Positions 34,546 through 43,162 of a DNA stretch of 64,000 nt are shown piece by piece. The notes beneath the pieces were generated by a model. It was not told where the DNA came from, made no database searches, and saw only the letters and a program-made list of their open reading frames with translations. The number at the start of each line of letters is the position of its first letter. The stretch's first letter is position 1. The position numbers and the translations under genes were made by a program. The stretch comes from VAZQ01 sp963835165 (GTDB taxonomy: Bacteria > Pseudomonadota > Alphaproteobacteria > Rhizobiales > Xanthobacteraceae): contig CAWIGD010000039.1 in assembly GCA_963835165.1 (NCBI GenBank), forward strand, positions 19,316-83,315, in the 5' to 3' direction.

Positions 34546-36891
34546 ATGGCCGTCGAGGTGAAGAAAGGTGACGGTCAGGGCTGGGTCGGCCGCTCGATCC
34601 GGCGCGTCGAGGATCCGACGCTGGTGGCCGGCAATGGCCGCTTCACGGGCGACCTGCCGGCCGCGCGCTGGGTCCGTTTCGTGCGAAGCTCGGTCGCTGC
34701 GGGCCGGATCAAGCGGATCACAGCACCCGAGGGCGCGACGGTCGTCACCGCCGCGGAGCTTTCGGGGGTGAGGCCGATCCAGCCGATGTTGCACAAGTTC
34801 AACTACGTACCGATCAGTCAGCCGGTGCTGGCCAAGGCCGTGGTGCGATTCGTCGGCGAGCCGATCGCGGCGGTGGTCGCGCTCACGAAGGAGGAGGCCG
34901 AAGACATTGCCGATCTCGTCGAGGTCGAAATCGACGATACGCCGGCGATCGTCGGCGCCCGCGCGGCGTTGGCTCCCGGCGCTCGGCTCGTGCATGACGA
35001 GGCGGCGGGAAACGTCGTGGTCGAAGGACGGCTGAAAACGCCCGGGTTCGACGCGAAACTGGCAAGCGCGCACCGGCGGATCAAGGTCGATATACGCTCT
35101 CACCGGCAGAATGCCCTGCCGATGGAGCCGCGCGCCGCGCATGCGGCCTGGGATGCCGCCAGCGAACGGGTAACGCTCACCTGTGCGACGCAGATGCCGC
35201 ACGCGATGCGGACGATTATCGCCGACCTGATCGGCATGCCGGAATCGGATCTGCGGGTGATCGCGCCCGACGTCGGCGGCGGCTTCGGCCAGAAAATGTC
35301 GCTGGCGCCTGAATTCGTGGTCGTGACCTGGCTCGCGCGCACGCTCAAGACGTCGGTCGCGTGGGTGGAGGACCGGCGCGAGAATCTCGTCGCCTGCTTC
35401 CATAGCCGCGACCAGTCCGTCTCGCTGGAGGGTGCATTCGACGCCGATGCCAGGCTGACCGGCCTTGCCGCTGACATCGTCGCGGATGTCGGAGCCTATT
35501 CTTGCTATCCGACGACCTGCGGCGTTGAGCCGTTGATGGCGATGGCGGAGATGCCCGGTCCCTACGACGTGCGCGAATATGCCTGCATATCGCGCGGGGT
35601 TGTGACCAACACCTGTCCGATGGCGCCATATCGCGGCGTCTCGCGTCCGGTGATCACGTTCACGCTCGAGCGGCTGATGGACAAGGCGGCGACGGCTTTC
35701 GGCCTCGACCCGGTCGAGATCCGTCGCCGCAACCTGGTCAAGACGTTTCCCTACACGTCGGTGACCGGCCTGGTGTTCGACGAGGCGAGCTATGTCGAAA
35801 CCATGGACATGGCCGTCGCAGCCGTCGGCGTGCCGGCGTTCCGCGCCCGCCAGGTGAAAGCGAGGGCCGAAGGGCGCTATCTCGGTCTCGGCTTCGCGAC
35901 GTTCTCCGAGCGCACCGGTTACGGCACGCCGGCGTTCGCGGCGCGCGGCATGGAGGTGACGCCGGGTTGGGAAACCGTCGAGATGACGATGGATCCGTCC
36001 GGCTTCATCGAAGCGCGGATCGGGGCGTCCCCGCACGGACAGGGCCTGCGCACCACGCTGTCGCAGATCATCGCCGACGAACTCGGCACGTCGCCGGACC
36101 GCATCAAGATCGTGCACGGTGACACCGACCGGACGCCCTACGGCTGGGGGACCTTCGCCAGCCGGTCTCTGGTGATTGCGGGCGGCGCCACCTTGCTGGC
36201 GGCGGGCAAGATCCGCACCAAGCTCATGAAGATGGCAGGCATTCTGCTCGAGGCGTCAGCGGAGGATATCGTGCTCGAAGCCGATGTCGCGCGGGTCGCC
36301 GGAACCGATCGTGCCATTCCGATCGCGACGCTGGCGCGCGCCGCCTATCATCAGAGTCATCGGTTCAAGGGCGAGGTCGGCCCCGGCATCATCGAGAGCG
36401 CGACTTACGATCCGCCCGGAACATTTTCCAACGCCTGCCATGTCGCCATGGTCGAGGTCGACATCGAGACCGGCCAGGTCACCATCGAAAAGTTTCTGGT
36501 GGCCGAGGACGCCGGACGCCTGATCAACCCCATGATCGTCGACGGGCAGATTCACGGCGGGGTCGCCCAGGGCATCGCCAACGCGCTGCTCGAAGAGATC
36601 ATCTACGATGAGACCGGTAACATCCTCACGGCAACGCTGGCGGACTACCTGCCACCGACCGCGCGTGAGATTCCTCCCATTGAAATCCATCATCTGGAAA
36701 CATTGACGGACGCCTCGCTCACCAAGGCCAAGGGATTGGGCGAGGGTGGCGCGATCGGGCCGCCCGCCGCCGTCGTCAACGCCATCAACGACGCCCTATC
36801 GCCGTTCGGCGTATCGATCGATGAGTTCCCGGCAACCCCGCAGCGTATCCGCGCGGCGCTACGTGCGGCTTCCGCGCGGGCACAGGCCTGA
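34546..36891 (+). CDS. Molybdopterin-binding subunit of xanthine dehydrogenase family, copy 1
   Basis: A 781-residue large subunit. It starts WVGRSIRRVEDPTLVAGNGR. The molybdopterin loop is APDVGGGFGQKMSLAPEF, the central loop is MAPYRGVSRPVITFTLERLM, and the base glutamate is in GLGEGGAIGPP (about E733). The active-site cysteine loop of true CO dehydrogenases (AYRCSFR) is not present, so it is a hydroxylase of another substrate. It is followed one base later by a second large subunit of different sequence. Both would have to share the single FAD and 2Fe-2S subunits at 31005-32392. Confidence 0.9.
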   Translation: MAVEVKKGDGQGWVGRSIRRVEDPTLVAGNGRFTGDLPAARWVRFVRSSVAAGRIKRITAPEGATVVTAAELSGVRPIQPMLHKFNYVPISQPVLAKAVVRFVGEPIAAVVALTKEEAEDIADLVEVEIDDTPAIVGARAALAPGARLVHDEAAGNVVVEGRLKTPGFDAKLASAHRRIKVDIRSHRQNALPMEPRAAHAAWDAASERVTLTCATQMPHAMRTIIADLIGMPESDLRVIAPDVGGGFGQKMSLAPEFVVVTWLARTLKTSVAWVEDRRENLVACFHSRDQSVSLEGAFDADARLTGLAADIVADVGAYSCYPTTCGVEPLMAMAEMPGPYDVREYACISRGVVTNTCPMAPYRGVSRPVITFTLERLMDKAATAFGLDPVEIRRRNLVKTFPYTSVTGLVFDEASYVETMDMAVAAVGVPAFRARQVKARAEGRYLGLGFATFSERTGYGTPAFAARGMEVTPGWETVEMTMDPSGFIEARIGASPHGQGLRTTLSQIIADELGTSPDRIKIVHGDTDRTPYGWGTFASRSLVIAGGATLLAAGKIRTKLMKMAGILLEASAEDIVLEADVARVAGTDRAIPIATLARAAYHQSHRFKGEVGPGIIESATYDPPGTFSNACHVAMVEVDIETGQVTIEKFLVAEDAGRLINPMIVDGQIHGGVAQGIANALLEEIIYDETGNILTATLADYLPPTAREIPPIEIHHLETLTDASLTKAKGLGEGGAIGPPAAVVNAINDALSPFGVSIDEFPATPQRIRAALRAASARAQA

Positions 36892-36892
36892 C

Positions 36893-39190
36893 ATGAGCTT
36901 CGTCGGACGTTCGGTGCCCCGTCTTGAGGATCGGCCCTTGGTGACGGGCCGCGGCCGGTTCGCGGCCGATGTCGCCTTTCCCCACATGGTGCACATGCGG
37001 GTGGTGCGCTCGGCTCATGCCCACGGCCGGATCATGTCGATCGACACGAGTGCGGCGCTGGCGCTGCCGGGCGTGGTCGCGGTCTGGACGTCCGCCGACG
37101 TGTCGGAGATTCCGCCGATCGATTTCCGCCTGACCCGTATCGAGGGCCTGGCGCCGTACCGTCAGCCCATTCTGGCCAGACAGCGCGTGCGCTATGTCGG
37201 CGAGCCGGTCGCCGCTGTGTTCGCCACCGATCCCTATGTGGCGGAGGACGCCGCCGATCTCGTCGCCATCGCCGTCGAGGAATTGCCGGTCATCCTCGAT
37301 GCCATCGCCGCGCCCGGGGAATTCGAAGACGGCCGCTCGACCGAGCCGGCGATCGTGGAAAAGTCCTACGGCGATGTCGCAGCAGCCTTCCGCCAGGCGC
37401 ATGCCGTGGTCGAGCTCGATCTCGTGGTCGGGCGCCATTCCGGCGTTCCGCTTGAAACCCGCGGTGCGATCGCGCGCTACGACGCCGCCCGCGACGTGCT
37501 CGAGCTTCACGGCGCCGCCAAGGTCCCGCACTGGAATCGCGACAACATCGCCCGCATGCTGGGCCGCGATCCCGCCAGTGTGCATTTGTTCGAAGGGCAT
37601 GTCGGCGGCGGCTTCGGTATTCGCGGCGAGCTTTATCCCGAGGACGTATTGGTCTGCCTCGCCGCGCTGCGGTTCGGCTGGCCGGTGAAATGGATCGAGG
37701 ACAGGCGCGAGCATCTGATCGCCGCCAATCACTCGCGCCAGCAGCGGCACCAGGTCCGCGCCGCGATCGACGCCCAGGGCCACATCCTCGCGCTCGACGA
37801 CGAGTTCTTCCACGACCAGGGCGGCTACGTTCGCACCCACGCCGCCACCGTCCCCGATCTCGCAGCCGCAATGCTGCCGGGGCCGTATCGCGTGCCGGCC
37901 TACCGGGCGATCGGCCATGTGCGCCTCACCAACAAGACGCCCGGCGGCACCTATCGTGCCCCGGGACGGTTCGAGACCACGTTCGTGCGCGAGCGGCTGA
38001 TGGACGCGATCGCAGCGCGATTGGGAATTGATCGGATCGAAGTCCGGCGGCGCAATCTGGTGGCCAAAGACGACATGCCGTATCGGCGGCCGCTGGCGAC
38101 GCTCGGGACCGACATTGTGCTCGATTCCGGCGATTATGCCGGTCTGATCGACAAGGCGCTCACCGCCTTCAAATGGACCGCGCTGCAGGACGAGCTCCAG
38201 CGCCGGCGTGCCGGCGGAGAGTGCGTGGGCGCGGGACTTGGCGTCTTTGTCGAAAAGAGCGGCCTCGGCCCGTTCGACGGCGTGCGGGTGTCCGTCGGTC
38301 CGGCGGGTCTGGTCGAAGTTGTGACCGGCGCCGCGTCGCTCGGCCAGGGTGTCGAGACGGTGGTGGCGCAGATTTGCGCGGATGCGCTCGGCGTCGATTA
38401 TCGGCGGGTGCGGGTCGTGCACGGCCGAACGGATCGCATTGCATTCGGGGTGGGCGCCTTCGCGTCTCGCGTCACCGTGATGACCGGAGAGGCGACCCGC
38501 CTTGCCGCGGTCGAGGTCCGCGCCAAGGCGATCGAGGTCGCGGCCGAGCTGCTGCAGCAGCCCGCCGATGCGCTGGAGGTGGTCGACGGCGCGGTGGTGC
38601 GCAAGGGGGCCGTTGCCGGACCTTCCGTGACGCTCGGCGAGGTCGCCAAGGCTCTGGAGCCGGCATCGAAACTGCGCGGCGCTCGCGCACCGGGCCTGTC
38701 GGCCGACGGCTGGTTCTACAGCGATCACATGAACTACCCCTACGGCGTGCATATTGCGGTCGCCAAGGTCGATCGCGACACCGGCGGAGTGACGATCGAG
38801 CGCTACATGCTCGCCTATGACATCGGTCGGGCGGTCAATCCGATGCTGGTCGAAGGCCAGCTCACCGGCGGGTTCGCGCAAGGGATTGGCGGCACGCTGC
38901 TCGAGGAATTCCTCTACGACGAGCGCGGCGAGCCATTGTCGGTCAATTTCGCGGACTATCTCATGCCGACGGCGCGAGAAGTGCCGGCGCCCGAGGTGCT
39001 CATCACGGAGGATGCGCCTTCGCCACTCAATCCCCTCGGCCTGAAAGGCGCGGGGGAGGGCGGCATCAACGCGGTCGGCGCGGCGATCGCCTCGGCCATC
39101 GACGATGCGGTCGGGATGCCGGGCGCAATCACCCGGCTGCCGGTAACGCCGCAACGGCTGCGCGAGATACTCAAGCGCGCCGGCCGCTGA
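36893..39190 (+). CDS. Molybdopterin-binding subunit of xanthine dehydrogenase family, copy 2
   Basis: A 765-residue large subunit starting MSFVGRSVPRLEDRPLVTGR. It has the loop EGHVGGGFGIRGELYPED, the central loop GTYRAPGRFETTFVRERLMD and the glutamate in GAGEGGINAVG (about E722). It resembles the fused subunit at 48293 more than its neighbour: both have GGFGxRGExYPED and WIEDRREHL followed by NHSR. Start ATG lies one base after the stop of copy 1. No Cys in the CO-dehydrogenase position. It either pairs with copy 1 as a heteromer or gives the operon a second substrate. Confidence 0.9.
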   Translation: MSFVGRSVPRLEDRPLVTGRGRFAADVAFPHMVHMRVVRSAHAHGRIMSIDTSAALALPGVVAVWTSADVSEIPPIDFRLTRIEGLAPYRQPILARQRVRYVGEPVAAVFATDPYVAEDAADLVAIAVEELPVILDAIAAPGEFEDGRSTEPAIVEKSYGDVAAAFRQAHAVVELDLVVGRHSGVPLETRGAIARYDAARDVLELHGAAKVPHWNRDNIARMLGRDPASVHLFEGHVGGGFGIRGELYPEDVLVCLAALRFGWPVKWIEDRREHLIAANHSRQQRHQVRAAIDAQGHILALDDEFFHDQGGYVRTHAATVPDLAAAMLPGPYRVPAYRAIGHVRLTNKTPGGTYRAPGRFETTFVRERLMDAIAARLGIDRIEVRRRNLVAKDDMPYRRPLATLGTDIVLDSGDYAGLIDKALTAFKWTALQDELQRRRAGGECVGAGLGVFVEKSGLGPFDGVRVSVGPAGLVEVVTGAASLGQGVETVVAQICADALGVDYRRVRVVHGRTDRIAFGVGAFASRVTVMTGEATRLAAVEVRAKAIEVAAELLQQPADALEVVDGAVVRKGAVAGPSVTLGEVAKALEPASKLRGARAPGLSADGWFYSDHMNYPYGVHIAVAKVDRDTGGVTIERYMLAYDIGRAVNPMLVEGQLTGGFAQGIGGTLLEEFLYDERGEPLSVNFADYLMPTAREVPAPEVLITEDAPSPLNPLGLKGAGEGGINAVGAAIASAIDDAVGMPGAITRLPVTPQRLREILKRAGR

Positions 39191-39198
39191 CGAGACGG

Positions 39199-39639
39199 TC
39201 AGGCCAGCTTCCGCAGCAGGCGAATGACGGCCTTCTGCTCGGCGGCGGTGAGCGGCGTCAACGTTTGGTGGGTAATTTGCCGGGCAACCTTCACCGCCGC
39301 ATCCGCGACGGCGCGGCCGGCGTCGGTCAGTGCGATGGCACGACGACGGCGGTCGTTCGCATCCGGGCGGGCAGTGACGAGGCCGCGCACCTCGAGCCGA
39401 TCCACCACGCCCTTGGTCGTGGCCGCGTCAAGGTAGATCAGGCGGCCGAGCTGGTTCTGCGAGCACGGTCCGACCTCGCGCAGTTTGGCGAGCGCCGCGA
39501 ATTGCGTTTGCGTCAGCCCCTTGATGATCCGCGACATGAAGATCGAGGTATGCCGTTGCATCGCGACGCGCAGCAGGAAGCCGACCTGATCGTCGAGCCG
39601 ATACTCGGATGCGGCGGTAGTCCGGGGGCGCGAAGCCAT
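39199..39639 (-). CDS. MarR-family transcriptional regulator
   Basis: A 146-residue winged-helix regulator. LTQTQFAALAKLREVGPCSQ then NQLGRLIYLDAATTKGVVDR form the helix-turn-helix. EVRGLVTARPDANDRRRRAIAL is the wing with its DxxDRR motif. A few bases separate it from the upstream livF stop (39642), so it is the last gene of the Liv-type operon and probably regulates it. It also ends 8 bp from the convergent end of the Mo-subunit gene. MarR proteins of such operons usually answer aromatic acids or their CoA esters. Candidate binding sites are the palindromes at 44536 and 47227. Confidence 0.9.
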   Translation of the reverse strand: MASRPRTTAASEYRLDDQVGFLLRVAMQRHTSIFMSRIIKGLTQTQFAALAKLREVGPCSQNQLGRLIYLDAATTKGVVDRLEVRGLVTARPDANDRRRRAIALTDAGRAVADAAVKVARQITHQTLTPLTAAEQKAVIRLLRKLA

Positions 39640-39641
39640 GG

Positions 39642-40364
39642 TCACACCGACAGCAGGCGGCGCTGTGCCGCGACGTCCTTGGCGAGATCGGCCATGGGAC
39701 CGTGCCACTGCAACTGGCCTTTTTCCAGAACATAGGCGCGGTCGCAGACGAGTTCGGCGAAATGGATGTTCTGCTCGGACAAAAGCACCGACAGGCCTTC
39801 CTTCTTGAGCTCGATGATGGTGTTGGCCATCTGCTCGACGATCACCGGCGCGACGCCTTCGGAGGGCTCGTCGAGCAGCACCAGCAGAGGATTGCCCATC
39901 AGCGTGCGGGCGACCGTCAGCATCTGTTGCTCACCGCCGCTCATATAGGCGCCGCGACGGTCGGGCATGCCGCCGAGATTGGGAAAGATCGTGAACAGCT
40001 TTTCCGGTGTCCACGACGGTGCCGGACGGCCGTCGGGATGATGCCGCACCGGCTGGCGGCCGATGTCGAGATTCTCGAGCACGGTAAGATCGGAGAAGAT
40101 GCGCCGGTCCTCCGGCACGAAACCGAGCCCCCGGCGCGCGATCTCGAACGGCCTGAGCTTCGAGATATCCTCGCCGAGAAAGTGCACGCTTCCGGCGCGC
40201 TGCGGGATCAGCGCCATCAGCGCCTTGAACGTCGTCGACTTGCCGGCGCCGTTGCGGCCCATGAGCGCCACCACCTCGCCGCGATCGACGTGAAAGGATG
40301 GCTCGAACAGGATTTGCGCGGCCCCATACCACGCCTTGAGGCCCTTGACCTCGAGCATGCTCAT
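39642..40364 (-). CDS. livF: Branched-chain amino acid-type ABC transporter ATPase, LivF
   Basis: A 240-residue ATPase. Walker A is LMGRNGAGKSTTFKAL, the signature is MSGGEQQMLTVARTL, Walker B is LLVLLDEPSEGVAP. The length and the MLEVKGLKAWYGAAQIL start are LivF-type. It overlaps livG by ATGA (40361-40364). With LivG and the fused permease it forms the importer whose binding protein is at 43163-44380. Confidence 0.93.
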   Translation of the reverse strand: MSMLEVKGLKAWYGAAQILFEPSFHVDRGEVVALMGRNGAGKSTTFKALMALIPQRAGSVHFLGEDISKLRPFEIARRGLGFVPEDRRIFSDLTVLENLDIGRQPVRHHPDGRPAPSWTPEKLFTIFPNLGGMPDRRGAYMSGGEQQMLTVARTLMGNPLLVLLDEPSEGVAPVIVEQMANTIIELKKEGLSVLLSEQNIHFAELVCDRAYVLEKGQLQWHGPMADLAKDVAAQRRLLSV

Positions 40365-41134
40365 GGCCGCGCCTCGGTACCGGGCCGGTAGGTGCTGCCG
40401 GTCCCCAGATAGACCGCCTGCACTTGCGCGTTGTCGCGGATGGCTTCGGCGTTGCCGTCGGCGATCAGCACGCCGCGCGCGAGCACGATGATACGGTCGG
40501 CATAGGCGAACACCACATCCATCGAATGTTCCGTGAACAGCACGGAAATCTCGCGCTCGATCACCAGCCGCTTCACCAGCGCGATCAGATCATGGCGCTC
40601 GCGCGACGCCATGCCGGCGGTCGGCTCGTCCATCAGCAGCAGGCGCGGATCGTTGGCGAGCGCGATGGCAAGTTCGACGCGCTTCACATCGCCGTAGGCG
40701 AGTTCCTTGCAGGGGCGGGCGGCGGCGTCCGCCATGCCGACCTGGTCGAGCAGTTCGACGGCGCGGGCGTGATGGCGACCTGCGAATGCAGCGCCAAAGC
40801 GGAAGATTTCCTTGTGATGGCTCACCAGTGCCATCTGGACGTTCTCGGCCACGGTCATCGAACCGAAGGTCGCCGCGACCTGGAAGGTGCGGCCGACGCC
40901 GCGACGCCAGATGTCGCGCGGGTGCAAACCGACGATGCTGCGATCCGCGAACCGGATGTCGCCGCGATCGGGCGCGAGCTGACCATTGATCATGTTGAAG
41001 CAGGTCGACTTCCCGGCGCCGTTGGGGCCGATCAGCGCCAGGAACTCGCCGTCGCCGACGTCGAAGCTCACGTTGTCGACGGCGTGAACGCCGCCGAACG
41101 CCTTGGACAGGTCGCGGATGGAGAGGATGCTCAT
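40361..41134 (-). CDS. livG: Branched-chain amino acid-type ABC transporter ATPase, LivG
   Basis: A 257-residue ATPase: Walker A LIGPNGAGKSTCFNMI, a signature-like ELAYGDVKRVELAIAL (AYGD in place of LSGG, as usual in LivG), Walker B LLLMDEPTAGMA and H-loop FTEHSMDVVFAYADR. ATGA overlaps join it to the permease (41131-41134) and to livF. The translation can be extended upstream as an open frame, but the family start is the ATG at 41134. Confidence 0.93.
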   Translation of the reverse strand: MSILSIRDLSKAFGGVHAVDNVSFDVGDGEFLALIGPNGAGKSTCFNMINGQLAPDRGDIRFADRSIVGLHPRDIWRRGVGRTFQVAATFGSMTVAENVQMALVSHHKEIFRFGAAFAGRHHARAVELLDQVGMADAAARPCKELAYGDVKRVELAIALANDPRLLLMDEPTAGMASRERHDLIALVKRLVIEREISVLFTEHSMDVVFAYADRIIVLARGVLIADGNAEAIRDNAQVQAVYLGTGSTYRPGTEARP

Positions 41135-43017
41135 GCCGGCTTTCTCCGCGCCGCCAGCCGCTTGCTCAGCGCGCCGACGATGCCACCGGGGAACACCAGC
41201 ACCAGCAGCAGGATCACCGCGCCGAGGAGACCGCGCCAGAACACGGTCTGGCGCATGACGCTGTCCTGCAGGACAGTGAAAACAGTGGCGCCCACGATCG
41301 GTCCGATCAATGTCTGGATGCCGCCCAGCAGCACCATGACCATGGCGTCGATCGAGCGCGAGACGCCGGCCACATCGGGGGAGATCGTCCCCTTGGCGAA
41401 GGCGAAGACCCCGCCGGCGATGCCGCCGAACGTGCCGGCGATGGCAAAGCCGATCCAGTGCACGCGTTTGACGTTGATGCCGATCGCTTCCGCCCGCAGC
41501 GGAGAGTCGCGCCCGGCTCGCATGGCGTAGCCGAACGGTGCGAACAGGAAATGGCGCAACAGCAAGACCCCCGCGACCACGAGCGTGAGCGTCATCAGAT
41601 AGAAGGCCGGGCGGCTGTCGAACGGGGCCTGCGGCCAGATCCCGAGAATGCCGTTGGAGCCGCCGGTGACGCCCTCCCACTGGAACAGGATCGACCAGAC
41701 GATTTGCGCGAAGGCCAATGTCAACATCGCGAGGTAGACCCCGGACAGCCGCACCGCGAACCAGCCGAACAGCAATGCTCCCATGAGCGCCGCGAGCGGC
41801 GCGGCGACGAGCGCGACCGGGGTCGGCGCGGCGAGGAATTTCACCATCAGGGCCGCGCCATAGGCGCCGAGGCCGAAATAGGCGGCGTGGCCGAAGGAGT
41901 GCATGCCGCCGGGACCCATGATGAAATGCAGCGAGGTCGCGAACAGGATCGCGATCAGCACGTCGATGCCGAGCACCAGCGCATACGGCGAAACCTTGTT
42001 CGCGAACGGCAGCAGCAGCAGGCCGATGAGGATCACGGCCGCCACCGCCTTGAGCGGCCGGCTCGCGCGGCGGATCGGATCGTCGATCTCGGCCGGATTG
42101 CGCACCGCTGCTTGCGGCCGCCCGAGCAGCCCATAGGGCCGTACGATCAGAACGACCGCCATCACCAGGAATTCGGCGACGATCGTGAGCTTGGAGAAAT
42201 TGACGACGAACCCACCGAAATTGACCACGCCGAGCCCGATGCACAGGGCCTTCACCTCGGCGATGATGACGGCGGCGAGGAAAGCCCCGCTGATCGAACC
42301 CATGCCGCCGACCACGACGACCACGAACGCGTCGCCGATCACGATCAGGTCGAGTCCCAGATTGGCCGGCTCGCGCGCGACCTGCAGCGCGCCGCCGAAG
42401 CCGGCCAGGAGAGAGCCGAGAACGAACACGACCGTGAACAGCATCGCCTGGTTGACGCCGAGCGCGCCGACCATTTCGCGGTCCTGGGTGGCGGCACGGA
42501 TCAGTCGGCCGAAGCGCGTCTTCGCCAGCATCAGGTGCAGCAGCAGCAACACGACCGGGCCGATGACGATCAGGAACAGGTCGTAGCTGGGGAAATTTCG
42601 CCCGAGAATCTCGACCGAGCCACGCAGACCCGGTGCCCGCGGCCCGAGCAGGTCTTCGGGTCCCCAGATGTATTGCGCCACGTCGTTGATGACCAGGACG
42701 AGCGCGAAGGTGGCGAGCAGCTGGAACAGCTCCGGCGACTGGTAGATGCGGCGTAACAGCAGGATCTCGATCAGGCCGCCGAGCGCCGCCACGACCAGCC
42801 CGGCGGCGATGATGCCGCCCCAGAAGCCGAGCACTCCGCCCAGCTTGAGGGCGAAGGTTGCGGCGAGATAAAGCCCCAGCATGTAGAACGAGCCGTGGGC
42901 GATGTTGATGATCCGGGTGACGCCGAAGATCAGCGACAAGCCGGCGCCCACGAAGAACAGGCTGGACGCCGCGGCGAGGCCGTTGAGCGCCTGGAATAGG
43001 AGGGCTTCGAGACTCAT
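41131..43017 (-). CDS. Fused LivH-LivM type permease
   Basis: A 628-residue membrane protein. The N-terminal half (about 1-300) is LivH-like: SLIFGVTRIINIAHGSFYML, then GVNQAMLFTVVFVLGSLLAG. The C-terminal half (about 330-628) is LivM-like: HFIMGPGGMHSFGHAAYFGL, SGVYLAMLTLAFAQIVWSIL, EAIGINVKRVHWIGF. A charged linker of 20 or so residues (RNPAEIDDPIRRASR) joins them. Fusion of both permeases in one chain is found in several alphaproteobacterial importers of organic acids or amides. Confidence 0.92.
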   Translation of the reverse strand: MSLEALLFQALNGLAAASSLFFVGAGLSLIFGVTRIINIAHGSFYMLGLYLAATFALKLGGVLGFWGGIIAAGLVVAALGGLIEILLLRRIYQSPELFQLLATFALVLVINDVAQYIWGPEDLLGPRAPGLRGSVEILGRNFPSYDLFLIVIGPVVLLLLHLMLAKTRFGRLIRAATQDREMVGALGVNQAMLFTVVFVLGSLLAGFGGALQVAREPANLGLDLIVIGDAFVVVVVGGMGSISGAFLAAVIIAEVKALCIGLGVVNFGGFVVNFSKLTIVAEFLVMAVVLIVRPYGLLGRPQAAVRNPAEIDDPIRRASRPLKAVAAVILIGLLLLPFANKVSPYALVLGIDVLIAILFATSLHFIMGPGGMHSFGHAAYFGLGAYGAALMVKFLAAPTPVALVAAPLAALMGALLFGWFAVRLSGVYLAMLTLAFAQIVWSILFQWEGVTGGSNGILGIWPQAPFDSRPAFYLMTLTLVVAGVLLLRHFLFAPFGYAMRAGRDSPLRAEAIGINVKRVHWIGFAIAGTFGGIAGGVFAFAKGTISPDVAGVSRSIDAMVMVLLGGIQTLIGPIVGATVFTVLQDSVMRQTVFWRGLLGAVILLLVLVFPGGIVGALSKRLAARRKPA

Positions 43018-43110
43018 GGCGAGGAAGCCGCCGAACCAAACCGACCCGGTTGATCAATTCACGTGACGGTCGCCCCCGCGCCGGAGCGAGCCGATCTCGG
43101 ATTGATCCAA

Positions 43111-43161
43111 GAGCGGCTGCGCTGGGGACCGTTAATTGATCAGTCGGACTGAGCGGCTGCG
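43111..43161. repeat. Direct repeat between the permease and binding-protein genes
   Basis: GAGCGGCTGCG occurs at 43111-43121 and 43151-43161, each preceded by an ATTGATC element (43101 and 43136). A further TTGATCAA palindrome lies at 43051. The 145-bp spacer therefore contains a roughly 40-bp imperfect tandem repeat; role unknown. Confidence 0.4.
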
Positions 43162-43162
43162 G

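Noticed and set aside
36785..39154. Very long minus-strand open frame opposite the second Mo subunit (789 codons)
   Set aside because: It mirrors the plus-strand gene through high GC at third codon positions and has no family motif. The same holds for the frames at 1633-3498, 34456-36117 and 48251-50554.
34546..39190. Naming the tandem large subunits CO dehydrogenase (coxL)
   Set aside because: The active-site cysteine loop of CO dehydrogenase is absent in both (PYRGVSR and TYRAPGR).
40361..43057. An 898-codon frame covering LivG and running through the permease gene
   Set aside because: Only its last 257 codons are LivG; the rest is a shadow of the permease gene in another frame.
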